This document shows, piece after piece, positions 25,028-36,240 of a stretch of DNA of 64,000 nt (the stretch's first letter is position 1; each line of letters opens with the position of its first letter). This DNA comes from Cladocopium goreaui (lineage: Eukaryota; Sar; Dinophyceae; Suessiales; Symbiodiniaceae). Below the pieces are notes generated by a model. The model searched no databases, was not told the DNA's origin, and saw nothing but the letters and a program-made list of their open reading frames with translations. Both the position numbers and the translations under genes were made by a program. Where the stretch lies: the NCBI GenBank assembly GCA_947184155.2, contig CAMXCT020006647.1, positions 1-64,000 on the forward strand, read 5' to 3'.

Positions 25028-25763
25028 CATACATACATACATACATACATACATACATACATACATACATACATACATACATACATACATACATACATAC
25101 ATACATACATACATACATACATACATACATACATACATACATACATACATACATACATACATACATACATACATACATACATACATACATACATACATAC
25201 ATACATACATACATACATACATACATACATACATACATACATACATACATACATACATACATACATACATACATACATACATACATAATGCATGCATGCA
25301 TGCATGCATGCATGCATGCATGCATGCTAACATAACATTACATAACATCACATAACATAACATACATACATACATACATATATATATATATAATCAGAGA
25401 TTACACTGGTTGACGTGTCCAAATATACTGCCAAAGTGGCGAATGACTGCATACAAGCGGTGGATTCCCATAGCATCCCATAGCAGTTGTCTTGGGGGCG
25501 GATGACCGTTGTGCGGATGTTGATTTAGGGGGTGTATCCCAATGAACCCACTTCCACAGCATAGATATCGAAGATTCACCATTTTTCATAGGTAAACCAT
25601 CTATAAATGAGCCATTTTTCATAGCAAAAACTCTATGTTTACCACATTGATTTCGATCATTTTCCTGGGAAAACGACCTGGATTTCGTATGGCCCAGGTG
25701 AACGCCGTGAAACGCGCTGTGAGCCTGCGGCCGCGCTTCTTGCTGACGCACGTTCGGCGCTGA
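9823..25763 (+). CDS. Multi-exon gene with C-terminal class I SAM-dependent methyltransferase domain
   Basis: Exons placed by splice motifs, GC3 and phase: 9823-9867, 10461-10545, 11291-11347, 12039-12141, 12936-13002, then 15483-15560, 16505-16561, 17712-17749, 18634-18709, 18891-18938, 19253-19296, 20155-20218, 21152-21186, 21946-22061, 22650-22692, 23287-23360, 23799-23838, 24297-24351, 24632-24682, 25698-25763. Joining the later exons gives a classic SAM-binding fold: motif I VLDLGCGDM, then an intron-split NYVGV/DIT post-I acidic motif, an acidic-loop QTDLS, and CDVVLAKDV at motif II. The last exon supplies LRPRFLLT and ends in TGA. The N-terminal ~300 residues are unrecognised. Phase breaks remain at 13003-15482, 19297-20154 and 24352-24631, where exons are missing or misplaced; 13569-13630 and 19723-19790 are candidates. 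The upstream exons could be a separate gene. Substrate unknown. Confidence 0.6.
10311..10428. repeat. Tandem CCATAAATCA repeats
   Basis: About ten imperfect copies of CCATAAATCA/CCATAAATAT, in an intron just upstream of the exon at 10461. Confidence 0.8.
13037..13146. repeat. TGGTGGTT-type minisatellite
   Basis: Imperfect repeats of TTTAATGGTGGTTGAATGG and TGTTTGATGG follow the exon at 12936 and lead directly into an inverted-repeat element at 13151. Confidence 0.75.
13151..13256. mobile_element. CCTCTGGTAA-family inverted-repeat element, copy 1
   Basis: Left end GCCTCTGGTAAACTAACATA, right end TTAAATTACCAGAGGGTA. The interior has the family's mirrored AAATCAC.AT and ATAAATGG.CCATTTTTAA segments. 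One of at least eight copies in the window. Confidence 0.7.
13631..15482. other. Long intron-like stretch with one open GC-rich segment and a satellite
   Basis: No exon fits phase here. One stretch, 14145-14270, is open on + for 41 codons to a TGA with balanced composition. It may be a repeat fragment or a coding remnant. The satellite at 14613-15213 is listed separately. Confidence 0.35.
14613..15213. repeat. 10-bp satellite CATTAATCAA, ~60 copies
   Basis: About 600 bases with strict 10-bp periodicity. Two unit types, CATTAATCAA and CATTCATCAA, occur in blocks, implying amplification of multi-unit segments. It lies in an intron of the long gene. Confidence 0.95.
17070..17536. repeat. Interspersed CATTTTGTAG motif cluster 1
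   Basis: CATTTTGTAG occurs about seven times on the + strand (near 17072, 17109, 17165, 17285, 17432, 17480 and 17526). The intervening sequence is not repeated and the spacing is irregular, about 35-150 bases. It lies in the intron before the exon at 17712. Confidence 0.75.
20299..20412. mobile_element. CCTCTGGTAA-family element, copy 2
   Basis: TACCCTCTGGTAATTTAACA on the left and TGTTTACCAGAGGGTA on the right. The internal order is reversed relative to copy 3, so the family inserts in both orientations. Confidence 0.8.
21946..23838 (+). other. SAM-binding core of the methyltransferase (four exons)
   Basis: This is the best-supported part of the long gene. Exon 21946-22061 encodes LLARFPDIRSVLDLGCGDM and ends with a GA donor. 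Exon 22650-22692 encodes YFLEEHKLINYVGV and ends with a GT donor. Exon 23287-23360 restores the acidic residue as DITPFCLAINFRRFP. Exon 23799-23838 gives FIQTDLSNLSGIE. All four junctions keep phase, and joining them across a GA and two GT introns recreates the glycine-rich loop and the VGVD motif that binds the SAM ribose in this superfamily. Confidence 0.8.
22120..22255 (+). mobile_element. CTGGTTGGTGG-family element, copy a
   Basis: Left end CTGGTTGGTGGTTTGGAACA; right end CAGAGGGGTATACCTCCAACCAG with an imperfect inverted terminus. It is longer than other copies because an internal CATTGGGAATG segment is duplicated. It lies in the methyltransferase intron after motif I. Confidence 0.8.
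24762..25386. repeat. CATA tetranucleotide microsatellite (~0.55 kb) with CATG tail
   Basis: Near-perfect (CATA)n from about 24762 to 25288, changing to (TGCA)n at 25288-25327, then degenerate CATAACAT units. It lies in the last intron of the methyltransferase gene. The 200-plus-codon reading frames on both strands here are repeat translation. Confidence 0.95.
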
Positions 25764-26175
25764 GATACGCTTTCCTGTTTAAGTAAAGATGGGACCAACA
25801 TGGACCAACTGATGATACCCTCTGGTAAACTGTCCCATAACTATGGAAAACCACCATTTTTAATGGGTAAATCCACTATCAATGGCAATTTTCAATAGCT
25901 ACTGTATGTTAGTTTACCAGAGGGTACTGATAATGTACTAAATTGTACTTATGGAAGACCTAAAACATCGATCATTGTCAGAGTTCCGGAATGAAACGAG
26001 ATTTGACGGGTGAATCCGGCGGGTGGTTTCGAAATGTTTCAAGCAATATGTTGTGTTTCACTTTCCTCTTTGATGTGCACAACCCAAGAGATTCAGTGAT
26101 TTTTCACAAACGCACATGCTGTTTTGGCTCAGTGCAAACAACTGGTTCTCACTCTCATCACAGCGTGATTTGATC
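25764..26175. other. Intergenic spacer between methyltransferase gene and centrin A
   Basis: About 410 bases. It holds a CCTCTGGTAA element (25816-25926) and the presumed centrin A 5' region. An AG at 26162-26163, 12 bases before the ATG, could be a spliced-leader acceptor. TTTTGGCTCA near 26122 resembles part of the spliced leader, but only for ten bases. Confidence 0.4.
25816..25926. mobile_element. CCTCTGGTAA-family element, copy 3
   Basis: TACCCTCTGGTAAACTGTCC to TTAGTTTACCAGAGGGTA, 111 bp. This is the cleanest copy, with internal mirrored segments ATAACTATGGAAAA and TTTTCAATAGCTA. Confidence 0.85.
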
Positions 26176-29100
26176 ATGGCTCTTCGCCGCTTCAACGCAG
26201 GCGATAAAGATATTTTTTTCGGGGATTTGCAGGTGGTAAATTCAAGGACGTCGATTGATACTATGGCTATGACTATGATAGATGGTAAGACAATGTAAAA
26301 CATCAAAAGATACTAAGGGGTTATTTTTTGCCACTATCAATCACATCATTATTCTGCTGTGATATGTGCATGCACATTGAATGATGTCTAGATATGATAG
26401 GGATGATATGGGTGATTCTATGTTTTTTTTTTAAATGTGACTATTCCCTCAAAATCTCCAGGCACTCCTGTCGCTTCAACCAGCTCCAGCATGGTGTAGC
26501 CACTGGTTTTTCCTCTCGCAGAGCCAGTAGTTTGCAGGTGGTAAGAAGCAGAAGGAGCTCACGGATGAGCAAAAACAGGAGATCAAAGAGGCTCCTGACA
26601 GTAACAGCTAAAAGATGGAGTGGATGGAGTGGGATATTGTCCAGTAAACTAGCAGAACATGACATAACTATGGAAAATCACCATTTCGAATGTGCACGTC
26701 ATCTATAAATGGCCATGTTCAATAGCTATGTTAGATTATTGGAGGGTAACTGGGATAACCATGGTTTTAAATGAGGTTAGCCACAAGTATATGCCGAAAC
26801 ACTCAGCCGAAACATCCATCTCGATCCGGACGAAGAACAGCTGGGATTGGATAGCGGATAGCCATGGTGTTTTTTCTACGTCATGGTTAAATGTGTTAAC
26901 CATGGTTTACTTTTGGATAGCGGATAACCATGGTTAAATGTTTTTGGACTTTTTGTTTTTCGGTTCACTTTTGCTGTTTTTTTGCTGATGCCCAGGCCTT
27001 TGATTTGTTTGACACTGATGGCAGTGGTGAGATTGACTCCAAGGAATTGAAGGTGCGTGGCGTTGGATCCAGTGACTTGGTGATAGCCATGGTGACTGAA
27101 AAATAGCTAGCTTTAATTACTTTATAGGTACCCCATGGTATATTTGGTGACTTTTAATGACTTAAAAATAGGTACCCCATGATATCAACATACCAACAGG
27201 GTCAAAGCTTAGGACCCACTTTGAACGGAGCCCTTTTGTGGGACCCAGCAGTAGTAGGGACATCCTGGTTTTGTTCCAGTTGATCTGCGGAGGTGGGAAA
27301 TGACATCAAGTCTACTGATGGCCTGATATCTGATATATCTGATACTGGTTGGTGGTTTGGAACATCTTTTATTTTCCATATAATTATTGGGAATAATACT
27401 CCCATTTGACTTTCATATTTTTCAGAGGGGTAGGTCTACCACCAAGCAGGATATATCTGATATCACATCTACTAAATGGACAGTGACATGAAAATCCTAC
27501 GGTTACAGATGGCAAAACCTCAACATCACCGACAGCCTCATCATCATCTCACCATGGCGCTGTGACAGTCGTCGTCACCGCAGGTCGCAATGCGCGCCTT
27601 GGGTTTCGAACCAAAGAAGGAGGAGATTCAGAAGATGATCTCCGATGTGGATGTGTCTTGGCACCACAAAGATGGCTTATGGCTAAAACAAAAAAACAGG
27701 AATAAAATTGGACCATCAAAGAAATGGGGATATAATATGATATAATTTAATTGTCAAATGCTGCTTGAATGATCGTGAAATAGAAGATGACGAATCTGAA
27801 TGGTGGCTGCCCAGAATGTTGGAAATTGTGGGAAGGGAACCCCCCCAAAGCTGTGCACCAGGACTGACCATCCAGTAAACTGACATAGCTATGGAAGCCA
27901 TGGCCCATTTATAGATTCGATTTACCTCTAATCAAATCTCCGTGATATTCCACAAGCATGTTACTAAAAACCATCAAACATGAACATGAACGGTGGATGA
28001 TTTCCCCAACAAAAAGGCCCTAAAGTAACAGTGCCATAATGGGGATTGATTTCCTGCCATGGCCATCAGGAAATCACTCAATAAATCAACAGCCGTTCAG
28101 CACTGATGATTTCCTCGGGACGCCTCAAGGATGATGGCTCTGGCACCATTGGCTACGAGGATCTCGGGGGATTTCACCATGACTGGAGGACTCTTGAAAA
28201 ACCATCGAAAGTCCGGATTTCAAAGTGGTGAAAACATGTCAAAACTTTGGATTTAGCATGATTTAAGCAGTGAAGAATGGATTCAGGTTCGTTCGGAGAC
28301 GTAACAGACCCAAACATTGCAATTTTAATGGGAACCTCAAGCTTTAAACCACTGGGTTTTGGAGCCACCCATGGCCCTATTTCTGGACAAAGCCATCTAT
28401 CAACCCCGCCAGGAGTTCTTGAAGATGATGACCCATAAGATCTTGAACCGCGACCCTAAGGATGAGATCTTGAAGGTGCGGTCCATCACCGGGGCTGTTG
28501 GGATGAGCGAATCTTCACAGCCTTCATAGTTTCTGGTTGCTGTTGGCTTCATAGCCGTGCTCTTCAGCCTTGGGTAAACTTGGGTTTTGTTGAATGGTGA
28601 ATATAATGAGAAACCTAATGGGAGCAAAGGATTAAGGATTTTGAGACAACCCCATCTGGTCATATCACCATTTTATGTTCCTTTTTCAGGAAGACAAGGG
28701 TCGGTCTGAGAACCCAACTCAACAATACGTATTTGTTTGCTGGCCTTATATAAGTAGGTGAAGGGCTGAATTTCACAGATTGGTTCACGAGGTCCCTTTT
28801 CTTTGAGGCTGAACTCCCTTTTGTTTTGATGGAACCATGTTATCATCATCATAGTAAGTCACCCCCAAAAAGATAGAAAAGTATAAAATGATGTAAAATC
28901 CCCATTATAAAAATATAGTAATTCACTCCCATTATGTAAAAAAATGGAAAATCCCATGTTTTCTATCTTTTTTGGTGGGATCGGATCGCAGCTACCAGGC
29001 CTTTCGCCTCTTTGATGATGACGAGACCGGGAAGATTTCCTTCAAAAACCTGAAGCGAGTCGCGAAGGAGCGCGGCCGGCCGTTCCGGGCCGGGTGTCCA

Positions 29101-32100
29101 GTTCAACATGGGGAGATGGTGATGTTCGCTGCACTGGGAGGTTGGTCAACATCTGGAAATGAGGAAGAACTGGATTGTTTAGCAGGATTGAATTCTCAAG
29201 CATGATTTCAACTGCCAAAAAATTGTGGTCGTGCCATCCACAATGGGGTTTTAGTATGAACAATAGGGATGTAGGGAGTCGACTCTCCACATGGCCCGGG
29301 TGAATGAAATAATAGCCTTTCAAATGGGGACAATTAGAATCCATTGGTAATTGGAGGTACACCTACATTTTCAGATAACTCATATATCCAACTAGCTTGC
29401 TGTTTTCATGTCCCATTTTTCTCACATTTCCACTGGAGAATTCTATCCCAATAGTTCGATCTTTGCAAATCTTTGCAAGATAAACATACCATCTGGTTAT
29501 TTAATATAGCCATGGAAAGATCCACCATTTTAATCCATTTTATAGCTAGGTAAACCATGTATTTCTATGGGCCATCTCTTCCATGGCTATGTTAGTCATA
29601 ACCAGAGGGTAGATAAACATGATAAACCACATGTTTTTTTTTTTTCGAACATCAACCAATGAGATGCAGCGGATCCACGACGGCCCCCTTGCCAGCCCAA
29701 GAACTCCCAGGAATTGGGCGAGCGTATGACCGATGAGGCCGGAGTGGCGAAGTTGACCACGGTCCCGTCCCATTCTGAATGAGTCAACTAGTTATAATAT
29801 GTATTATAATAATGATAATGATAATAGATGTTAATGATAATGGATGTCATATAACTTAGTCATAGCCATTAACTATATAATCAGTTAATGATAATGGATG
29901 TGATCTCCATATGTTAATGATCCACAAATATGCTCAATAGAGGTAGTCAACTAGTTAATAGTTTGACCAAAACCCGACGAACAGTCTCCCTCCTTTGTTT
30001 ATGGTAGATCCATACTTAATGATCATGAATGTTCACCGGGCTTTGTAAATGAATATATAATATATGATATATGTACATAATGTACAATTGTTGTTGTTGT
30101 TTTTTTGGATGTTCATGTGGTAGTTAATATTCTATAATTCAAGGATTTTGATCTGGATGTTTACATATTATAACATGGTATAACATGTTACAAAGGACAT
30201 GAAAGCACATATAACAGGGGCACCACCAGGTACCCGGTCCCGTAACGTCCCCCCCAGAAACACAGAGGTCTCTGCAGCTGAAAGAGGTGGCTTTCAAGAT
30301 AGCCATCTCTGGTGAAGACTTTCCATGTTTTTTAAATGTGTTTTTTGGATCATTCTCAACCTAAACTTGCACCTTTGGGTCCATGTTTTTGAGAGTAATT
30401 CATTCCATTTCTTGGTTTGCGTGTGATAATGTTCATCATTTGACTTCTTATATCAGATTGATTTTTCGCTGTTTCCTGGATGGTTTACATAAACATTGAC
30501 AAGATCACAAGACTCTCAAAGGTTTCACTGCAGGTTTTCTTGTTCCATCCCCATTGTTTAAGACAAATAAGAACTGGTTGGTGGTTTGGAACATGTTTTA
30601 TTTTTCCATATATTGGGAATAATAATCCCAACTGACTTTTATATTTTTCAGAGGGGTTGAAACCACCAACCAGAGAATATTGATGTGGTAGAAAAAATAA
30701 TTGGGGGAAATTCAACCCTCCCAACTTGGAGGTTGATGACATTTGGTGGGTCCCATATTCTGGGTGGAGTATCCGTTATATCCCCACGATATTCCCATTG
30801 ATATCCCATAAAATCCCCAGAAATCAATGGTTAAATCATCATTAGATCACCATGAAGCCCCATTTCATCACCATTAGATCACCATTACATCAGCTTAAAT
30901 AAACACTATTAAATCACTATTAAATCACCATTACCACTAAATCACCATTAAATCACCATTAAACACCACTAAATCACCATTAAATCACCATTAAACACCA
31001 CTAAATCTTACCATGAAATCTGCCATCTTTTTCCGTCCCAGGAGCTGCAAGAGATGATCGATGAAGCCGACCGGGACGGCGACGGTGAGGTGAATGAGGC
31101 AAAAATCCACGGGATGATGGATGGGAATTGGATTATTGGGGAAACTATACTCATTACATAATTATATAAATGATATAAATGACAGTAATAGTATAAATTA
31201 TCATATATTATATATGATTATATATTATCATTATATATACATGATTATAGGTAATAAACATATCCAATTATCTATTATTATTGGTGAGTAATACTATAAT
31301 CATCCAATTATCATTACCAACTACATTATATATAATATAGTTTATAAATTTATAATGGTAATACGTAGTTTCCACCAATTATTTGATTATAGTATTGTCC
31401 GAATCATCATTACAAGACATTATCAGAACTATAGTATATATAATATATAACTATTATAATGATTATTGTTCATCCTGGTATTCTTTTAAAAGGTATTCAC
31501 GTATTCCTTTAATTTATAGTATGATTATGGTATGAGAACTTTTGGTTAATTGTTTGTTGGAATATATATTGTATTGCCATTGGAAATACTATAATCGGAT
31601 TATACCATTGGCAAAACTATAAATAATTGAACTGGAGAAACCAGCATATAGTAATAACATATAACATACGTATACTTATACGATATACTGCAGTATGATT
31701 TTACTTGTTATTATTATTACTTTTATATACTATGATTATATTATCATCTGAATATATCATTGCATTGTATAATATATCCATAATTACTACAGTATAGTTA
31801 TTGTCATTCAAACGACTGAAGTTTTCATGGGGATGGGACGCGGTCGAACAATTCAGATGCGCGGTCGAAGGTTTCAGATTTGTGAATGATTACAATTTAC
31901 CACAATAACTGATGTTTGGAAGATTTAGAGAGGCATGATCTTGATGATTCTTAATTCTTGAATTCTTGAAGGTTTTTCTTGAATTCAGAAGTGAATGTGG
32001 AATGTCGATTGGGACATTTAATGGACATTTACTAGGTAGCTTGATGGAAGTTGGGGGTTCACATTGCCGAGAAGCCGGGCTGGGGCGAGAAGACTCTGTC

Positions 32101-32158
32101 TGTCATCGGTCCGATCCTGCGAAATCCAGGAAGAATTCCTGCGCATCATGAAGAAGAC
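26176..32158 (+). CDS. CETN: Centrin, copy A (10 exons placed, last codons not placed)
   Basis: Exons 26176-26200, 26538-26590, 26996-27052, 27584-27652, 28130-28159, 28413-28475, 28999-29067, 29711-29737, 31042-31098, 32130-32158 join in phase to 159 codons plus two bases, from [20 protein letters not shown] to RIMKK. Four EF-hand loops are intact: [48 protein letters not shown]. Length and motifs ([26 protein letters not shown]) are typical of centrin, a Ca2+-binding protein of basal bodies, centrosomes and contractile fibres. Donors in order: GC, GC, GT, GT, GA, GT, GA, GC, GC, GC; every acceptor is AG|G. The final exon, expected to add a few residues after KKT, was not located. ATG 26176 is chosen because copy B starts identically. 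Confidence 0.93.
26639..26748. mobile_element. CCTCTGGTAA-family element, copy 4 (degenerate)
   Basis: The interior is recognisable (ACTATGGAAAATCACCATTT, then TATAAATGGCCATGTTCAAT) and the right end GGAGGGTA is retained. The left terminus is eroded to CCAGTAAACT. It lies in centrin A intron 2. Confidence 0.65.
27345..27449 (+). mobile_element. CTGGTTGGTGG-family element, copy b
   Basis: CTGGTTGGTGGTTTGGAACA to CAGAGGGGTAGGTCTACC plus a mutated terminus ACCAAGCAG. Centrin A intron 3, gene orientation. Confidence 0.8.
27868..27925. mobile_element. CCTCTGGTAA-family fragment
   Basis: CCAGTAAACTGACATAGCTATGG followed by CCATTTATAG resembles one end of the family; the other end is missing. Centrin A intron 4. 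Confidence 0.45.
29487..29611. mobile_element. CCTCTGGTAA-family element, copy 5
   Basis: TACCATCTGGTTATTTAATA to TTAGTCATAACCAGAGGGTA. Nearly the same sequence as the copy at 41374 in centrin B, but in a different intron (A intron 7, B intron 5), so the two insertions are independent. Confidence 0.8.
30574..30673 (+). mobile_element. CTGGTTGGTGG-family element, copy c
   Basis: CTGGTTGGTGGTTTGGAACA to AGAGGGGTTGAAACCACCAACCAG type ends; 100 bp. Centrin A intron 8, gene orientation. Confidence 0.8.
30835..31018. repeat. ATCACCATTAA tandem repeats
   Basis: About 15 imperfect units of AAATCACCATTA/AAACACCACT immediately upstream of centrin A exon 9. Confidence 0.8.
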
Positions 32159-33808
32159 GCCACCTGATTCAATACGCGATTTGTGGGGTGAAATGGTGCC
32201 GGTTACACTGAATCATATTAACATATATTAATATTACCAGTTGTAGATTGTCTTTCTAGGGAAACCATGTTTTTTTTCATATCTATGCCGCTTCACAGGA
32301 GGCCACTGAACCTTTGGTCGTTTGGTAATCCAACATGGCTAGCTGGAACCTTCTTTATTGGGTGATTTTCCAGCCAGCCAAGTTTGATTACCAGAGGGGA
32401 ATCCCATAATCACCACGAAAAAAACCACTAATCACCACTATTCATCATGATTTTCTATAATTAAGCATTATGATTAAGCATTATGAATCAGAGGGTACAT
32501 CAACTAATTTTCAACCAATGCGGGTTTTATGTTGCGAGCTTGGATTGCCAGAAGGTCAGAAGAGGGTCCGAACAATACCCGGGCAAGGGGTTTTTTGATG
32601 CCCTATTTGGGAGGATCCGCCATGGCTTACATTGTTATTTCTTTGGCAGGGGGGAACCACTAACCGTATCCAAAATGACGATTATATCCAACTAATCGTC
32701 AGCATCTTGTCCAAAGCTTGGTAGAGGATCTACCTAACCACCAGGTCCGCCTGCATGGTACTGTATTTGGGCAAACCGTGCAAGCGCCCCAAATAGGCAT
32801 AAACCAAAGTGGGCCGGAGCCCGCGGCCAAAATCCCTTATGGCTGCTGATTTTAGTGTGTGGATGGGTGTTCTTCTTAATGGGTAATGTTTCAAACCATC
32901 ACTTGTGGAATCCCCTAACCACCCATGGGCAAAACGAATCCACAATAAGTATATAGATGTTGAAACTGCTCGATTGAAAGCTCAACGACAAAGCTTTTCT
33001 GCCCTTCATATTTTTTTATCCTTTATTTTGCTGCGGCTGTTTACATTGTTTCTCAGTATATTCCATCTATATTACATCTAAATATATATCTATAATATTT
33101 ATAATCTTTACATATACATTTATATTTACATAGTATATTCCAATATTATTGTTTTGACGTTAAGGGCCCACCGGACGGATTTCGGTTGCGCCACCGGTTG
33201 CGCTTTTTTTTTGTGGGCGTCCCATGTTACACAAATAGATGTTCAACACCTTCAAACGCAGATTAAGAAAAACATCAGATCTAATATTTGAAGATCACTA
33301 AATATTGTGTAATATCATCTATGTTAAACATCTTCATACACATAATACACATACACATCACAACACATCATCTCTCATCATCTGGAAGATCACAACAATC
33401 CGATTGGTGGATAGTTGGGTGCACTTCGCCAGCGCGCGCCAGGAATCTCTTCTGAGGCCGGTGCCTGCTGTAAATTCACCAGCGAATCTTGGGTGCTTTA
33501 GCTATGGACCATGGAGTCCATCATGTTAGCTTCACAATGCGATATGGATGGCCTATGATGGCCTGATATTCTTCGGATAGGCTGAAAGCGCCAACTATAT
33601 ATATAGCTATATATATATATATCCATATTTCCGGTTGCTGATATGTTCCATTATCTACCTCGTTTTTCTTTTTTCCAATGATGGAAACATCATTTTTCGA
33701 GCAGTTTCCACCTCGGATTCTTCACTTTCCCTGGGATGTTCCTTAAAATTGCCATTTTTGTTCCAAGAATTCGACTGTAGTAAAGTACGTATATTTTATA
33801 GATAATTA
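32159..33808. other. Spacer between centrin A and the foldback element
   Basis: AT-rich, with no firm gene. A GC-rich open patch at 33418-33472 (FASARQESLLRPVPA in one frame) could be an orphan exon. The missing last centrin exon should lie here but could not be identified. An imperfect Tc-like inverted segment at 32317-32399 shares GGTAATC/GATTACC ends with the CCTCTGGTAA family. Confidence 0.35.
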
Positions 33809-34049
33809 CTGTGTTGCTTTTATCATAGGTGAATAGTTGTTATAGGGTTATACATAATATATATATATATACTATGCTATCGGGCCACCCCCACATATTT
33901 ATATTTTATGTAATTATAGTATATATAATATGTTATCCGGGTCACCCCCATATGTTTACATATGTATATATATATATATATTATCTTATCGGGTCACCCA
34001 CACATACACACACATATATATATATACTTTAAACCCCACAACGCTTCCA

Positions 34050-34163
34050 CTCAGCCATCAGAGCAGCAACAGCCGGCTGCTGCTGCTGCTGCTGGCTGCT
34101 GCTACACCTTTGAAGAGATGGAGGAGATGCAGGCCTCAGCAAACGTTCCAATTCGTGATATAT
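34050..34163 (+). pseudogene. Exon-like segment captured in the left arm
   Basis: After TCAG there is an open frame with QQQPAAAAAAGCCYTFEEM then EEMQASANVPIRD. Codon pattern and composition are unlike the surrounding AT repeats. An identical mirror copy lies in the right arm. It could be an exon fragment picked up before the arms were formed. Confidence 0.45.
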
Positions 34164-34869
34164 ATATATATATCAGGTTTATCATTTAAATGGGATATAC
34201 AAGATTGGTGGGAAATATAGTCATAATATATTTGAGATATATATACCAGATTTATCATATTTAGATTGGTGGTAACATATACATCATATATTTGAGATAT
34301 ATACCAGATCTATCATATTTAGATTGGTGGTAAAATATATTCATTCATATATTTGAGATATATACCAGATTTATCATATGTTCGATATATATATATGTGT
34401 AACCGAAATTGGTGGTAAAATATATTCATCATATACTTGAGATATAAACTAGATTTACTATATTTTTGGGATATATACCAGATTGGTGGTAAAATATATT
34501 AATCATATATTTGATATATAAACTAGATTTATCATATGTTCAAGATATACCGAATATTGTTTGTATCCCTGATTGGTGGTTTGTATCCCTGATACCATGT
34601 TAAAGGGATGATCAAGGGCCCTTAGATTGATCACTACTGGCAGTAAATTGGAATTTCAATGGATTTTCTTCAAACATGAAGATAATCATGGTTCCTTTGA
34701 GCGCTCACTACCGGTAGTGAATTGGGATGTTCTTCAAGAATTGGGATGATCGGGGTTCCTTACAACATTCACTACCAATAGTGAATGGGGAATTCTTTCA
34801 AACATTGGGATGATCGGTGTTCCTTAGAACGCTCGCTACCTGATATAGGGAGCTTTCTAACAGGGAGCG

Positions 34870-36240
34870 ACCGTCGCAACCTCTTAGAACACTCACTATA
34901 GCGGTAGCGAGCGTTCTAAGGGCCCCCGATCATCCCAATTGTAGGAAAAATCAATTCAAATCCCAATTCACTAGCGGGCGTTCTAAGGGCTCTCCATCAT
35001 CCCTATTTTTGAAAAATCCATTCGAATCCCAATTCACTACCGGTAGCGAGCGTTCTAAGGAACCCCAATCGTCCCAATTTTTTAAGAAACCCATTGAAAT
35101 CCCAAGTCACTACCGGTAGCGAGCGTTCTATAAGGGCCCCCCAATCATCCCAATTTTTGACAGAATTACCCATTCACTACCGGTAGCGAGCGTTCTAAGG
35201 AACCCCAATCGTCCGAATTTTTGAAGAAACCCATTGAAATCCCAAGTCACTACCGGTATCGAGCGTTCTAAGGAACCCCAATCGTCCCAATTTTTGAAAG
35301 AATTCCCCATTCACTACCGGTAGCGAGCGTTCTAAGGAACCCCAATCGTCCCAATTTCTGAAGGAATTCCCCATTCACTACCGGTAGCGAGCGTTCTAAG
35401 GGCCCCCCAATCATCCATATGTATAATTGCTGCTTTTAAGATAGATAGCGTTCTAACAGGGAGCGACCGTCGCTCCCTCTTAGAACACTCACTACCGGTA
35501 GCGAGCGTTCTAAGGGAGGTTTCCTGTCGCTGGAGCACCCTCAATCTTGCGTTCTTCTCACTAAGACCCCAGCGAAAACACAAGATCATCCCTGGTCCGA
35601 TGTTTGCCAACCCCCCCTTAGAACACTCACTACCGGTAGCGAGCGTTCTAACAGGGAGCGACCGTCGCACCCTGTTAGAACACTATCTATCTTAGGGAGC
35701 GTTCTAACAGGGAGCGACCGTCGCTCCCTCTTAGAACACTCACTACCGGTAGCGAGCGTTCTAAGGGCCCCCGATCATCCCAATTTTAGAAAAAATCAAT
35801 TCAAACCCCAATTCACTACCGGTAGCGAGCGTTCTAAGGAACCCCGATCATCCCAATTTTTGAAAAAATCCACTCAAATCCCAATTCACTACCGGTAGCG
35901 AGCGTTCTAAGGAACCCCGACCATCCCAATTTTTGAAGAAACCCATTGAAATCCCAATTCACTACCGGTAGCGAGCGTTCTAAGGGCCCCAATCATCCCA
36001 ATTTTTGAAAGAATTCCCCATTCACTACCGGTAGCGAGCGTTCTAAGGAACCCCAATCGTCCCAATTTTTGAAAGAATTCCCCATTCACTACCGGTAGCG
36101 AGCGTTCTAAGGAACCCCAATCGTCCCAATTTTTGAAAGAATTCCCCATTCACTACCGGTAGCGAGCGTTCTAAGGAACCCCAATCGTCCCAATTTTTGA
36201 AAGAATTCCCCATTCACTACCGGTAGCGAGCGTTCTAAGG
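34870..36240. repeat. Tandem array of ~64-bp units each carrying a palindrome
   Basis: About 18 units share CACTACCGGTAGCGAGCG followed by TTCTAAGG and a variable CCAATCGTCCCAATTTTTGA spacer. At the right side the period is exactly 64 bases (starts 36023, 36087, 36151, 36215, 36279, 36343); elsewhere it varies from ~62 to 110. Three units (35480-35513, 35618-35651, 35731-35764) extend to a 34-base near-palindrome from TTAGAAC to GTTCTAA. A second palindrome, GGGAGCGACCGTCGCTCCC, recurs beside them. Confidence 0.9.

Noticed and set aside
24619-25375. Long reading frames of 190-238 codons on both strands
   Set aside because: They are translations of the CATA microsatellite (His-Thr-Tyr-Ile or Met-Tyr-Val-Cys repeats).
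34870-36240. CRISPR-like look of repeated 26-28-base blocks with spacers
   Set aside because: The 'spacers' are themselves near-identical, the period is a simple tandem duplication, and the genome is eukaryotic with no cas genes.
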